Source: Betaproteobacteria bacterium | Lineage (GTDB): Bacteria; Pseudomonadota; Gammaproteobacteria; Burkholderiales; SG8-39 | NCBI GenBank assembly: GCA_011391185.1 | Contig: JAABRB010000040.1 | Span: 1 to 15,812, forward strand | Direction: 5' to 3' | Length of the DNA: 15,812 nt | Shown: positions 7,010 to 14,296 of the stretch, piece by piece | How the letters are laid out: every line of letters starts with the position of its first letter | How positions within the stretch are numbered: the first letter of the stretch is position 1 | The notes under the pieces: generated by a model | What the model saw: only the letters and a program-made list of their open reading frames with translations | The model's database searches: none | What the model was told of the DNA's origin: nothing | Position numbers and translations under genes: made by a program

Positions 7010-9136
7010 ATGAGCGCGCTGGCCGAACCGCTTGCCGAGCTCAAGGCGTCGGTAGCGAGCTATCTCAAGCCGGCCGACATTGCTCGGCTCGAGGAAGCCT
7101 ACCACTTCAGCGACCGCGCGCATCACGGCCAGTTCAGGAAGAGCGGCGAGCCGTACATCCACCACCCGGTGGCGGTCGCCGAGATCCTCTCCCACTGGCA
7201 TCTCGATCCCCAGACACTGGTCGCCGCGCTCCTGCACGACGTTCTCGAGGACACCGATGTCGTCAAGGACGACATCAGCGCGCGGTTCGGCAAGCCGGTG
7301 GCCGACCTCGTGGACGGGGTTTCCAAGCTGGATCGCATCGAATTCCAGACTGCGCTGGACGCGCAGGCCGAGAATTTCCGCAAGATGTTCCTCGCGATGG
7401 CGCGCGATGTGCGCGTCATCCTGATCAAGCTCGCCGACCGCCTGCACAACATGCGGACGCTGGAAGCCGTGTCGGCCGCTCAGCGCAAGCGCGTGGCGCG
7501 CGAGACGCTCGAGCTCTATGCCCCGATCGCGAACCGCCTCGGACTCGACTCGCTCTACCGCGAGCTCCAGGAGCTCGGCTTCAAGTACATCTATCCCCTG
7601 CGCTACGCGACGCTCTCCAAGGCCGTCAAGGCGGCGCGCGGCAACCGCCGCGAAGTGGTCGGGAAGGTGGTGGATTCGATACGGCAGAAGCTCGCCGAGT
7701 CGGGCATCGAAGCGACCGTGACCGGCCGGGAAAAGCACATCTTCTCGATCTACAAGAAGATGGCCGAGAAGCACCTGACGTTTTCCGAGGTGCTGGACGT
7801 CTACGGATACCGCGTGGTGGTGAACGACGTGCCGGCCTGCTACCACGCGCTCGGCGCACTGCATGCGCTCTACAAGCCGGTGCCCGGAAAATTCAAGGAT
7901 TACGTCGCCATCCGGAAAGTGAACGGCTACCAGTCGCTGCACACCTCGCTGATCGGCCCCTATGGAACGCCGCTCGAAGTGCAGATCCGCACCTGGGACA
8001 TGCATCGCATTGCCGAGACCGGCGTCGCCTCGCACTGGGTGTACAAGGACGACCAGGGAACGCTCTTCGAGGTTCAGCAACGCACGCATCGCTGGCTGCA
8101 GTCGCTGGTCGAGATCCAGAACGCCAGCGGTGACCCGGCCGAGTTCCTCGAGCACATCAAGGTGGACCTCTTCCCGGACGAGGTCTACGTGTTCACGCCG
8201 ATCGGAGAGATCAAGTCGCTGCCGCGCGGCGCGACGCCGGTGGACTTTGCCTACGCGGTGCACACGGACATCGGCAACCGGTGCGTGGCCGCGAAAGTCA
8301 ATTACGAGCTGGTTCCGCTGCGCACCGAGCTCAAGAACGGTGACCAGATCGAGGTCATCACGGCGACGCACGCCAATCCGAATCCCGCATGGCTCTCGTA
8401 CGTCAGGACGAGCAAGGCACGCTCGCAGATCCGGCACTTCCTGAAGACCATGCAATTCGAGGAATCCGCGGCGCTCGGGGAGCGGCTCCTCAACCAGGCG
8501 CTGCGTGGTCTCGACGCCGAGCCTGCCGCCGTCGAGCCGGAGCGCTGGGACAAGCTGGTGCGCGAAACGAGCGCGCGATCGCGCCAGGAGATCCTCGCCG
8601 ACATCGGGCTCGGCAAGCGCCTGCCGGCAATCGTCGCTCGCGAGCTGCTCGTCACGCCGGGCACTGAGACGACCGACGAGTCGCGGCCCGGTGGCTCGAT
8701 CGTCATTCGCGGCACCGAGGGGATGGCCGTGCAGATCGCGAAATGCTGCCGCCCGATTCCGGGCGACCCCATCGTGGGCTTCATCAAGAAAGGGCAAGGG
8801 CTGGTCGTGCATTCCCACGACTGTCCGACTGCGGCAAAATCGCGGTCTGATCCGGAAAAATGGATCGACGTCGAGTGGGGCGTGGACGCCGGGAGGATGT
8901 ACGACGTCGGCATCCGGGTCACGGCGGCGAACCAGCGCGGGGTGCTCGCAAAAGTGGCCGCTGCGATCGCGGAAGCCGGATCGAACATCGACAACGTCAA
9001 CATGGATGAAGAGCGCGGCATGTACACGACGATGCAGTTCACCATCCAGGTCGGGCATCGCCAGCACCTGGCACGAGTGATGCGGAACCTGCGGCGCGTC
9101 CCCGATGTCGTACGCATCTCGCGGCAGCGGGATTGA
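7010..9136 (+). CDS. spoT: Bifunctional (p)ppGpp synthetase/hydrolase of the SpoT/Rel type
   Basis: 708 residues with the full long-RSH layout. The HD hydrolase domain has AHHGQ (38-41), LLHDVLEDT (74-82) and LADRLHNMRT (141-150), all apparently intact. The synthetase domain has GREKHIFSIYKKM (239-251), VLDVYGYRVVV (261-271, acidic D263), GYQSLHT (306-312) and EVQIRT (323-328, catalytic E323). TGS is at about 385-448, a zinc-finger-like segment has KCCRPIPGD (578-586), and ACT is at about 634-706. The charge-signature loop reads KFKD (294-297) where bifunctional enzymes usually have RXKD; it keeps the basic type and differs from the EXDD of RelA-only enzymes. Start ATG at 7010 has only a weak GGAAG upstream. 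It lies 91 bp after rpoZ. Proteobacterial annotation normally names this position spoT. Confidence 0.95.
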   Translation: MSALAEPLAELKASVASYLKPADIARLEEAYHFSDRAHHGQFRKSGEPYIHHPVAVAEILSHWHLDPQTLVAALLHDVLEDTDVVKDDISARFGKPVADLVDGVSKLDRIEFQTALDAQAENFRKMFLAMARDVRVILIKLADRLHNMRTLEAVSAAQRKRVARETLELYAPIANRLGLDSLYRELQELGFKYIYPLRYATLSKAVKAARGNRREVVGKVVDSIRQKLAESGIEATVTGREKHIFSIYKKMAEKHLTFSEVLDVYGYRVVVNDVPACYHALGALHALYKPVPGKFKDYVAIRKVNGYQSLHTSLIGPYGTPLEVQIRTWDMHRIAETGVASHWVYKDDQGTLFEVQQRTHRWLQSLVEIQNASGDPAEFLEHIKVDLFPDEVYVFTPIGEIKSLPRGATPVDFAYAVHTDIGNRCVAAKVNYELVPLRTELKNGDQIEVITATHANPNPAWLSYVRTSKARSQIRHFLKTMQFEESAALGERLLNQALRGLDAEPAAVEPERWDKLVRETSARSRQEILADIGLGKRLPAIVARELLVTPGTETTDESRPGGSIVIRGTEGMAVQIAKCCRPIPGDPIVGFIKKGQGLVVHSHDCPTAAKSRSDPEKWIDVEWGVDAGRMYDVGIRVTAANQRGVLAKVAAAIAEAGSNIDNVNMDEERGMYTTMQFTIQVGHRQHLARVMRNLRRVPDVVRISRQRD

Positions 9137-9226
9137 TTCGGGGAGCGCCGTTTCCCGGCTGTCGCGGGGCAGCCCCGGAATCCGAATGAGCCGAATTTGA
9201 ATGTTCCGGAATCAAGGAGAGGAAAC

Positions 9227-9739
9227 ATGAAGCGGTGGATCGTGGTTCTTTTCCTCTGCGCAATCTCCCTCTGCGCAATCGCGCTCGCCGGCTGCGCGGC
9301 TACCGTCGGCCAGCGGGTACACACCGGGATGACCGAGTCGGAGGTTCTCGGCATCGGGGGCAAGCCGGCGCGCGAGCAGAAGCTGCCGGGCGGAGAAACC
9401 GCCTGGGATTACACGCTGCAGCCGAGTGGCTACTTCACGTGGCGCGTGGTGTACGGGCGTGACGGACGGGTACGCGAGGTGCGCAACCTGGCAACCCGCG
9501 AGAACTCGCTGAAGATCACGCAGGGAATGACGGAAGCGGACGTCGAAGCGATCATGGGCCCGACATTCATTCGCGAGGCGTACTGGACGGGCAACTATTC
9601 GATCGGCTACCGCTTCATGGACGATGCCACGTTCATGATGCTCACCGTGCTCATGAGCAAGTCCGGCCAGGTCACCGGGACGACCTGGATGCCCGACGCG
9701 GCCATCTACAGCACCGTCTCGGGCGCGGGGGTAAAGTAG
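9227..9739 (+). CDS. BamE/OmlA-like small outer-membrane lipoprotein
   Basis: 170 residues. The start ATG at 9227 is chosen because a strong AAGGAGAGGA (9214-9223) precedes it. The signal peptide MKRWIVVLFLCAISLCAIALAGC ends in the lipobox LAGC, with C23 as the predicted lipidated cysteine. The mature protein contains two similar segments, HTGMTESEVLGIGGKP (about 32-47) and TQGMTEADVEAIMGPT (about 98-113), each like the GMT-x-x-x-V-x-x-x-x-G-x-P motif of the BamE/SmpA/OmlA fold; a short beta-rich WRVVYGRDGRVREV separates them. It could therefore be a double BamE-like domain. It is not clearly the BamE of the BAM complex itself, since the length is greater and the context unusual. The residue after C23 is alanine, not aspartate, so outer-membrane sorting is expected. 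Confidence 0.7.
   Translation: MKRWIVVLFLCAISLCAIALAGCAATVGQRVHTGMTESEVLGIGGKPAREQKLPGGETAWDYTLQPSGYFTWRVVYGRDGRVREVRNLATRENSLKITQGMTEADVEAIMGPTFIREAYWTGNYSIGYRFMDDATFMMLTVLMSKSGQVTGTTWMPDAAIYSTVSGAGVK
9253..9280 (+). repeat. 15-bp in-frame tandem duplication inside the lipoprotein signal peptide
   Basis: CCTCTGCGCAATC occurs at 9253-9265 and again at 9268-9280, a 15-bp period. It is in frame and yields LCAIS-LCAIA within the hydrophobic core of the signal peptide. This looks like a replication slippage that lengthened the h-region by five residues. Confidence 0.7.
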
Positions 9740-9786
9740 TCCGGCACGATGGGACAATCGGCCCGGAAAATCGTATGGAGGGGGAA

Positions 9787-10572
9787 ATGAAAGTTCGCGC
9801 GAACGGCATCGAGATCAGCCATCTGGTCGAAGGTGACGGGCCGTGGCTCACGATGAGCCATTCGCTCGCCTGCAATATCCACATGTGGGACGAGCAGGCG
9901 GCGGTGCTGGCCAGGCACTTCAGGGTGCTGCGATTCGACACCCGCGGCCACGGCGGGAGCGACGCGCCGAGCGGCGCGTACACGCTCGAAGGACTTGCCG
10001 ATGACCTCAAGGGTCTGCTCGACGCGCTGGGCGTCAAGGAGACCCACTACGTCGGGCTGTCGCTCGGGGGGATGATCGGGCAGACATTCGCCCTGAAGTT
10101 TCCGGGAGTGCTGAAGTCCATCGTGCTCGCCGACACGACCAGCCGTTACCCCGCGGAGGCGGGACCGCTCTGGGCCGAGCGGATCAAAGTCGCCGAGACG
10201 CAAGGCATGGAACCGCTTGTGCAGCCGACGCTCGAGCGCTGGTTCACCGAACCGTTCCGCAACGCGAATCCGGGCAAGGCCAAGCGGATCGGAGACATGA
10301 TTCGTACGACTCCGGTGGCAGGTTATGTCGGATGCTCGCATGCCATTCCGAAGATCGACGTTTCTGCCAGGCTCCGGGAGATCGAAGCACCGGGCCTCGT
10401 CATCGTCGGGGAGCAGGACACGGGAACACCGGTCGCCATGGCCCGGGAAATACATGACAACTACCCGGGGTCGGAGCTGGTGATCATTCCCTCCGCTGCG
10501 CACCTCGCGAACGTGGAGCAGCCGGAAGCCTTCAACGCGGCGCTCGCGGATTTCCTGGCAAAACATCGCTGA
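9787..10572 (+). CDS. Alpha/beta-hydrolase resembling 3-oxoadipate enol-lactonase
   Basis: 261 residues with the alpha/beta-hydrolase fold. HSL near 25-27 supplies the oxyanion region, RFDTRGHGGSDAP is at 49-61, the nucleophile elbow is GLSLGG (90-95, S92), the acid is in GEQDTGTP (208-215, D211) and the base in PSAAHLANVEQP (235-246, H239). The catalytic triad is therefore complete. The closest family I recognise is PcaD-like enol-lactonases, but no other protocatechuate-pathway gene is present, so the substrate is unknown and an ester or CoA-related hydrolase is equally possible. The ATG at 9787 directly follows the purine-rich GGAGGGGGAA; a second ATG at 9775 would add four residues. It precedes the dehydrogenase and ligase genes on the same strand and may belong to the same transcription unit. 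Confidence 0.85.
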   Translation: MKVRANGIEISHLVEGDGPWLTMSHSLACNIHMWDEQAAVLARHFRVLRFDTRGHGGSDAPSGAYTLEGLADDLKGLLDALGVKETHYVGLSLGGMIGQTFALKFPGVLKSIVLADTTSRYPAEAGPLWAERIKVAETQGMEPLVQPTLERWFTEPFRNANPGKAKRIGDMIRTTPVAGYVGCSHAIPKIDVSARLREIEAPGLVIVGEQDTGTPVAMAREIHDNYPGSELVIIPSAAHLANVEQPEAFNAALADFLAKHR

Positions 10573-10610
10573 TCGGCATGCCGGTGGGTAAGCTCTCGCC
10601 CGCCACTCGC

Positions 10611-10723
10611 GAGGAATCGACATGTCCGGACTGACCGGACGCCACGCCATCGTGACGGGTGGCGGGCGCGCAGGTTGTACGCCCGCGCCCGCGCATCATG
10701 AGGATTCGACATGTCCGGACTGA
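10611..10723 (+). pseudogene. Duplicated 5' end of the downstream dehydrogenase gene (34-codon upstream reading frame)
   Basis: Bases 10611-10665 repeat at 10700-10754 with one mismatch, including the start codon and first 15 codons ([15 protein letters not shown]) of the next gene; the copies are 89 bp apart. From its own ATG at 10622, with GAGGA in front, this copy reads 33 codons, loses similarity after residue 15 and stops at 10721-10723, 10 bp inside the real dehydrogenase gene. It is either a dead fragment left by a partial duplication or a short upstream reading frame coupled to the real start. Confidence 0.75.
10662..10692 (+). repeat. GC-rich hairpin between the two copies of the dehydrogenase 5' end
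   Basis: GCGGGCGCG (10662-10670) and CGCGCCCGC (10684-10692) are perfect 9-bp inverted arms around a 13-nt loop. The hairpin begins where the first copy diverges from the second and ends just before the second copy begins, so it may mark the point where the duplication arose. No T-run follows. Confidence 0.6.
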
Positions 10724-11484
10724 CCGGACGCCACGCCATCGTGACGGGTGGCGGCCGCGGCATTGGAGCAGCGATCGCCGCGGCGCTCGCGCAAGCAGGC
10801 GCCACAGTCACGCTGGTCGGCCGTGATCGCGGGCGGCTCGCGGCGCGGGCGGCCGCGCTCACGAGCCATGCGGCCACCGACGTGGCGGTCTGCGACGTCG
10901 GCGATGACGGATCCGTTGCAGAGGCATTCGCGCAGATTCTCGCCAGGCATCCGAATATCCACATCCTCGTCAACAACGCCGGCCAGGCGGAGAGCGCGCC
11001 CTTCGCGAAGACCGGGCACGACCTCTGGCAGAGAATGCTCGCCGTGAATCTCACGGGCACGTTTCTCTGCTCGCGCGAAGTCGTTCCGGGAATGGTCAGG
11101 CAGGGCTGGGGGCGGGTCGTGAACGTCGCCAGCACGGCGGGCCTCGTCGGCTACCCTTACGTCGCCGCCTACTGCGCCGCCAAGCACGGCGTCGTCGGAC
11201 TCACGCGCGCGCTCGCCATGGAGACCGCGAAGACCGGCGTGACGGTCAACGCGGTCTGTCCCGGCTATACCGAGACCGACATCGTGAAGGACGCCGTCGC
11301 CAATATCACGCAAAAGACCGGCAAGTCCGAGACGGAGGCCCGCGCGGCGCTCGTCAGCCGCAATCCGCAGGGGCGGATGGTGCAGCCCGGCGAAGTGGCG
11401 AACGCGGTACGCTGGCTCTGTCTCCCGGGTGCGGAATCGGTGACCGGACAGGCCATAGTCATTGCAGGCGGGGAGGTGATGTGA
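10711..11484 (+). CDS. Short-chain dehydrogenase/reductase (3-hydroxyacyl-CoA dehydrogenase-like)
   Basis: 257 residues, a classical SDR. The nucleotide-binding motif TGGGRGIG is at 12-19, NNAG at 88-91, N113, catalytic S141 in NVASTAG and Y154-x-x-x-K158 in AYCAAK complete the tetrad, and CPGYTETD follows at 183-190. VGRDR after the second strand suggests NADP preference, which is inference. Start ATG at 10711 has TGAGGA (10699-10704) six bases upstream. The stop overlaps the ligase start by one base (TGATG), so the two are translationally coupled. An SDR next to a 2-aminobenzoate/benzoate-CoA ligase is a known pairing in aerobic CoA-dependent aromatic pathways, where it oxidises a hydroxyacyl-CoA intermediate; that role is inferred here. 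Confidence 0.88.
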   Translation: MSGLTGRHAIVTGGGRGIGAAIAAALAQAGATVTLVGRDRGRLAARAAALTSHAATDVAVCDVGDDGSVAEAFAQILARHPNIHILVNNAGQAESAPFAKTGHDLWQRMLAVNLTGTFLCSREVVPGMVRQGWGRVVNVASTAGLVGYPYVAAYCAAKHGVVGLTRALAMETAKTGVTVNAVCPGYTETDIVKDAVANITQKTGKSETEARAALVSRNPQGRMVQPGEVANAVRWLCLPGAESVTGQAIVIAGGEVM

Positions 11485-13154
11485 TGCCAGGTCACGCCGA
11501 GAAGCGCACGTCTTATACCGCGCACGTCGACACGTTCGCGCGCGACAATCTGCCGCCGCCGGATCGGATGCCCGAATTCCTCTTCGAGCGGCCGGAGGTG
11601 CGTTACCCGAAGCGCCTGAATTGCGCCGCGGAGCTTCTGGATGGGATGGTCGCCCGCGGACACGGCGACCGGCCAGTTTTGCATACGATGATCGGCGGGC
11701 AGAAGTACCACGGGACATACCGGCAGTTGCTCGCGCGGGCCAATCGGATTGCGCACGTGCTTGCGGAGGATCTGATGCTGGCGCCGGGGAGCCGCGTGCT
11801 GCTCCGCGGCCCGAACAACCCGATGATGGCGGCATGCTGGTTCGGCATCATGAAGGCCGGCTGCGTCGCGGTGGCGACCATGCCGTTGCTGCGAGCGAAG
11901 GAGCTCCGGCAGATCATCGACAAGGCACAGTGTGCGGTGGCGCTCTGCGATGTCCGGTTGGACGAGGAGATGCAACTCGCGCAAGCGCAGTGCGCCGACC
12001 TCAAGCAGGTGCTGTACTTCAACGACGGTGCGCCGGGGTCTCTGGAAGACGCGCTCGCACCCAAGCCTTCCACCTTTGACAACGTCGACACTGCGGCCGA
12101 TGACGTGGCGCTGATCGCGTTCACCTCGGGCACGACCGGACAGCCGAAAGGCTGCATTCACTATCACCGCGAAGTCGTGGCGATGTGCGACCTCTTTCCG
12201 CGCTCCTGCCTGAAGGCGGGGCCGGACGATATCTTCTGCGGCACGCCGCCGCTGGCATTCACTTTCGGCCTGGGCGGAATGCTGTGTTTTCCGATGCGGG
12301 CCGGCGCATCGACCGTCCTCATCGAGAAGCTCACGCCTCAGGATCTGCTGCAGACAATTCAGGATTTCCGGGCAACGGTATGCTTCACCGCGCCGACGTT
12401 CTACCGGCAGATGGCGGAGCTCGCGCCGCAGTACGATCTTTCCAGCCTCAGGAAGTGCGTCTCGGCGGGCGAAGCGCTGCCCGACCCGATCCGCCAGGCT
12501 TTCAAGTCGGCGACCGGCATCGAGATCCTCGACGGGCTCGGCTCGACCGAGATGATCCACATCTTCGTGTCACATTCGGCGCAGCGGGTCCGTGCCGGCG
12601 CGACGGGCTACGCGATCCCGGGATACCGCGCCACCGTGCTCGATGAAGCAGGGAAGCCCTGCGCGCCGGGCGTCGTCGGTCGCCTGGCGGTGAAGGGGCC
12701 GACCGGATGCAAGTACCTCGCCGACGAACGGCAGACCGTCTACGTGCAGAACGGCTGGAACGTGACCGGCGATGCCTATTCGATGGACAAGGATGGCTAT
12801 TTCTACTATCAGGCGCGCACCGACGACATGATCATCTCGGCGGGCTACAACATCGCGGGCCCGGAAGTCGAGACCGCCCTGCTCACGCACGAGGCGGTTT
12901 CCGAGTGTGGCGTTGTCGGGGTTCCGGATGCCGCGCGCGGGATGATCGTGAAGGCCTACGTCGTGCTCAAGCCCGGACACCGTGACGACGCCGCGATGGC
13001 CAAGACCCTGCAGGACCACGTCAAGGCCGCGATTGCCCCCTACAAGTACCCGCGCGCCGTGGAGTTCGTGGCCGCCCTGCCGCGCACCGAGACCGGCAAG
13101 CTCCAGCGATTCAAGCTGCGCGATCCGGCGCCGCAGGGTTCCGCAAGACTCTGA
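11484..13154 (+). CDS. Aryl-CoA ligase of the benzoate / 2-aminobenzoate-CoA ligase type
   Basis: 556 residues of the ANL (acyl-adenylate) superfamily; it activates a carboxylic acid to its CoA thioester with ATP. Core motifs: FTSGTTGQPKG (213-223, P-loop), GLGSTEM (351-357), WNVTGD (425-430, D430), RTDDMIISAGYNI (445-457, hinge) and ETGKLQRF (536-543, with lysine 539 in the usual catalytic place). The N-terminal stretch YTAHVDTFARDNLPPPDRMP and RYPKRLNCAAELLD match the aryl ligases rather than fatty acyl-CoA ligases; 2-aminobenzoate-CoA ligase is my best guess. The ATG at 11484 has GGGAGGTG (11471-11478) in front and overlaps the dehydrogenase stop; a GTG one codon upstream is possible. The other genes of the known aminobenzoyl-CoA pathway, such as the monooxygenase/reductase, are absent here. 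Substrate cannot be told from sequence alone. Confidence 0.87.
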   Translation: MPGHAEKRTSYTAHVDTFARDNLPPPDRMPEFLFERPEVRYPKRLNCAAELLDGMVARGHGDRPVLHTMIGGQKYHGTYRQLLARANRIAHVLAEDLMLAPGSRVLLRGPNNPMMAACWFGIMKAGCVAVATMPLLRAKELRQIIDKAQCAVALCDVRLDEEMQLAQAQCADLKQVLYFNDGAPGSLEDALAPKPSTFDNVDTAADDVALIAFTSGTTGQPKGCIHYHREVVAMCDLFPRSCLKAGPDDIFCGTPPLAFTFGLGGMLCFPMRAGASTVLIEKLTPQDLLQTIQDFRATVCFTAPTFYRQMAELAPQYDLSSLRKCVSAGEALPDPIRQAFKSATGIEILDGLGSTEMIHIFVSHSAQRVRAGATGYAIPGYRATVLDEAGKPCAPGVVGRLAVKGPTGCKYLADERQTVYVQNGWNVTGDAYSMDKDGYFYYQARTDDMIISAGYNIAGPEVETALLTHEAVSECGVVGVPDAARGMIVKAYVVLKPGHRDDAAMAKTLQDHVKAAIAPYKYPRAVEFVAALPRTETGKLQRFKLRDPAPQGSARL

Positions 13155-13168
13155 TCGCCGAGACCCGC

Positions 13169-14161
13169 CTACTCGCGGAGGCCGCCGCCGCGCGCCTTGC
13201 GCGCGGTCCATCGTTCGGCAAGTGTCGGGGCGCGCCCCGGCGTGCTCCAGGGGCAGACCGCGATACAGATCCCGCAGCCGTAGGATTCGTTGAAATACGG
13301 GATGCAGCGGTCGAAATCCACGTACCACTTCTCGACGCCGCGCACGATCTGCTTTGCGGGCGAGATTGCATCGGGCGGGCAGGCGTCGATGCACACCTGG
13401 CAGCGTGCGCAGAAATCGTCAGCGCCGAATTCGTCCGGCCGGTCCGCAACGAGCGGCAATGCGGTCGTGACGGCGGCCAGGCGAATCGACGAGCCGTAGG
13501 TCCGGTTGATGAGCGAACCGTGCTTTCCCAGCTCGCCGAAACCGGATGCCAATGCCGCAGGCATCATGCTCAGCGCGCCAGCCCAGGGACCCTGATGCGG
13601 GTCGGCGGCGTAGCCCTGGCCGCGGATGAAGTTCGTGACGTGCATCGCCACGCGGGCGCCACGGTTGTACTGCTCGCCGACCTCGACCTGCGCCGTGGGA
13701 TTCTCGGCGGTCGATGGCTGCTCGGAGAGCCGGGCATGATCCATCGCCACGCCGAATACGATGACCCAGGGAAGGCTGATCTCGTAACCCTCGTACACCC
13801 ATAACGGATCGACACGCGCGACGCCCACGAGATCCGCCTCGTGCGCGAGCGCGAACGCCTTCACGGTGGCGGTCCACTCCTCCGCGGTGCGGGCGACACG
13901 CTCCGTGGCGATCGGGTCCGGTTTGCGCGGCCCGCGCTCGCCCTTGGCGTAGGCGGCATGAAACGCCGGCACGGCGTTGAAGCGCGCCACCAGGTGCTCC
14001 TGCATCGCGCCGTGCGGCTCGCGCTCCGGCCGATGCCAGAAAATCGGCGATGGCCGTCTTTCTCCTTCGCCCAGCCCATTCACGGTGTTGCCCGAGACGG
14101 CGGGACGCAGCGCGATGAACGCCGGGTCAGGCTGATACGTTCCGCGCGCCTTGCGTCGCAT
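13169..14161 (-). CDS. Short reductive-dehalogenase-like protein with two [4Fe-4S] motifs
   Basis: 330 residues. The C-terminal third holds two iron-sulfur motifs: CARCQVCIDACP (C251, C254, C257, C261) and C286-x9-CGICIAVCP (C296, C299, C303). Upstream, EEWTATVKAFALAHEADLVG (about 94-113) and GELGKHGSLINRTYGSSIRL (209-228) resemble the corrinoid-binding core of reductive dehalogenase RdhA and, more distantly, epoxyqueuosine reductase QueG. There is no twin-arginine signal, no membrane anchor partner (RdhB) and no added reductase domain, so it is a soluble cytoplasmic form needing an external electron donor. The ATG at 14161 is preceded by GAGAGGAAAT; an ATG at 14182 would add seven residues. 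It is convergent with the ligase gene, 14 bp apart, and divergent from the MDR gene. Activity could be dehalogenation or another reduction. Confidence 0.78.
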   Translation of the reverse strand: MRRKARGTYQPDPAFIALRPAVSGNTVNGLGEGERRPSPIFWHRPEREPHGAMQEHLVARFNAVPAFHAAYAKGERGPRKPDPIATERVARTAEEWTATVKAFALAHEADLVGVARVDPLWVYEGYEISLPWVIVFGVAMDHARLSEQPSTAENPTAQVEVGEQYNRGARVAMHVTNFIRGQGYAADPHQGPWAGALSMMPAALASGFGELGKHGSLINRTYGSSIRLAAVTTALPLVADRPDEFGADDFCARCQVCIDACPPDAISPAKQIVRGVEKWYVDFDRCIPYFNESYGCGICIAVCPWSTPGRAPTLAERWTARKARGGGLRE

Positions 14162-14185
14162 CCGGGATTTCCTCTCGAGCATCGA

Positions 14186-14230
14186 GCCGGTGCGCAAGGC
14201 ACACCGGCGTCGGGGAATTTCAAAGCCCCG
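14186..14230. repeat. Two small inverted repeats in the divergent gap
   Basis: GCCGGTG (14186-14192) and CACCGGC (14202-14208) form a perfect 7-bp stem with a 9-nt loop. CGGGG (14211-14215) and CCCCG (14226-14230) form a second stem. Both lie between the divergent reductive-dehalogenase-like and MDR genes, about 25 bp before the minus-strand start, so they could affect that leader or serve as protein-binding sites. Confidence 0.4.
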
Positions 14231-14232
14231 CC

Positions 14233-14250
14233 TTGCGTAGAATAGCGCAA
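14233..14250 (+). promoter_or_regulatory. Candidate -10 box within an inverted repeat, upstream of the MDR gene
   Basis: TAGAAT (14238-14243) lies about 55 bp before the MDR gene start and is flanked by TTGCG (14233-14237) and CGCAA (14246-14250). A dyad covering a -10 box is a common repressor layout. The -35 region (about 14215-14220, GAATTT) is poor, so the promoter call is tentative. Confidence 0.3.
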
Positions 14251-14296
14251 CGCGGTCTGCTTCGACCACGCGGAACCAACGCCGGGGAGACCGACG

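Noticed and set aside
6905..9067. Long minus-strand open frame of 720 codons
   Set aside because: It lies antisense to spoT, whose protein matches its family over the whole length; GC-rich codon use keeps the opposite strand open.
9787..10572. Naming the hydrolase PcaD
   Set aside because: Fold and triad fit many alpha/beta hydrolases, and no other protocatechuate pathway gene is nearby.
13169..14161. Naming this protein epoxyqueuosine reductase QueG
   Set aside because: The Cx9CxxCxxxC second motif, the RdhA-like GSLINRTYGSSIRL block and the lack of a C-terminal HEAT-like extension fit the reductive-dehalogenase-like group better; the distinction is not certain.
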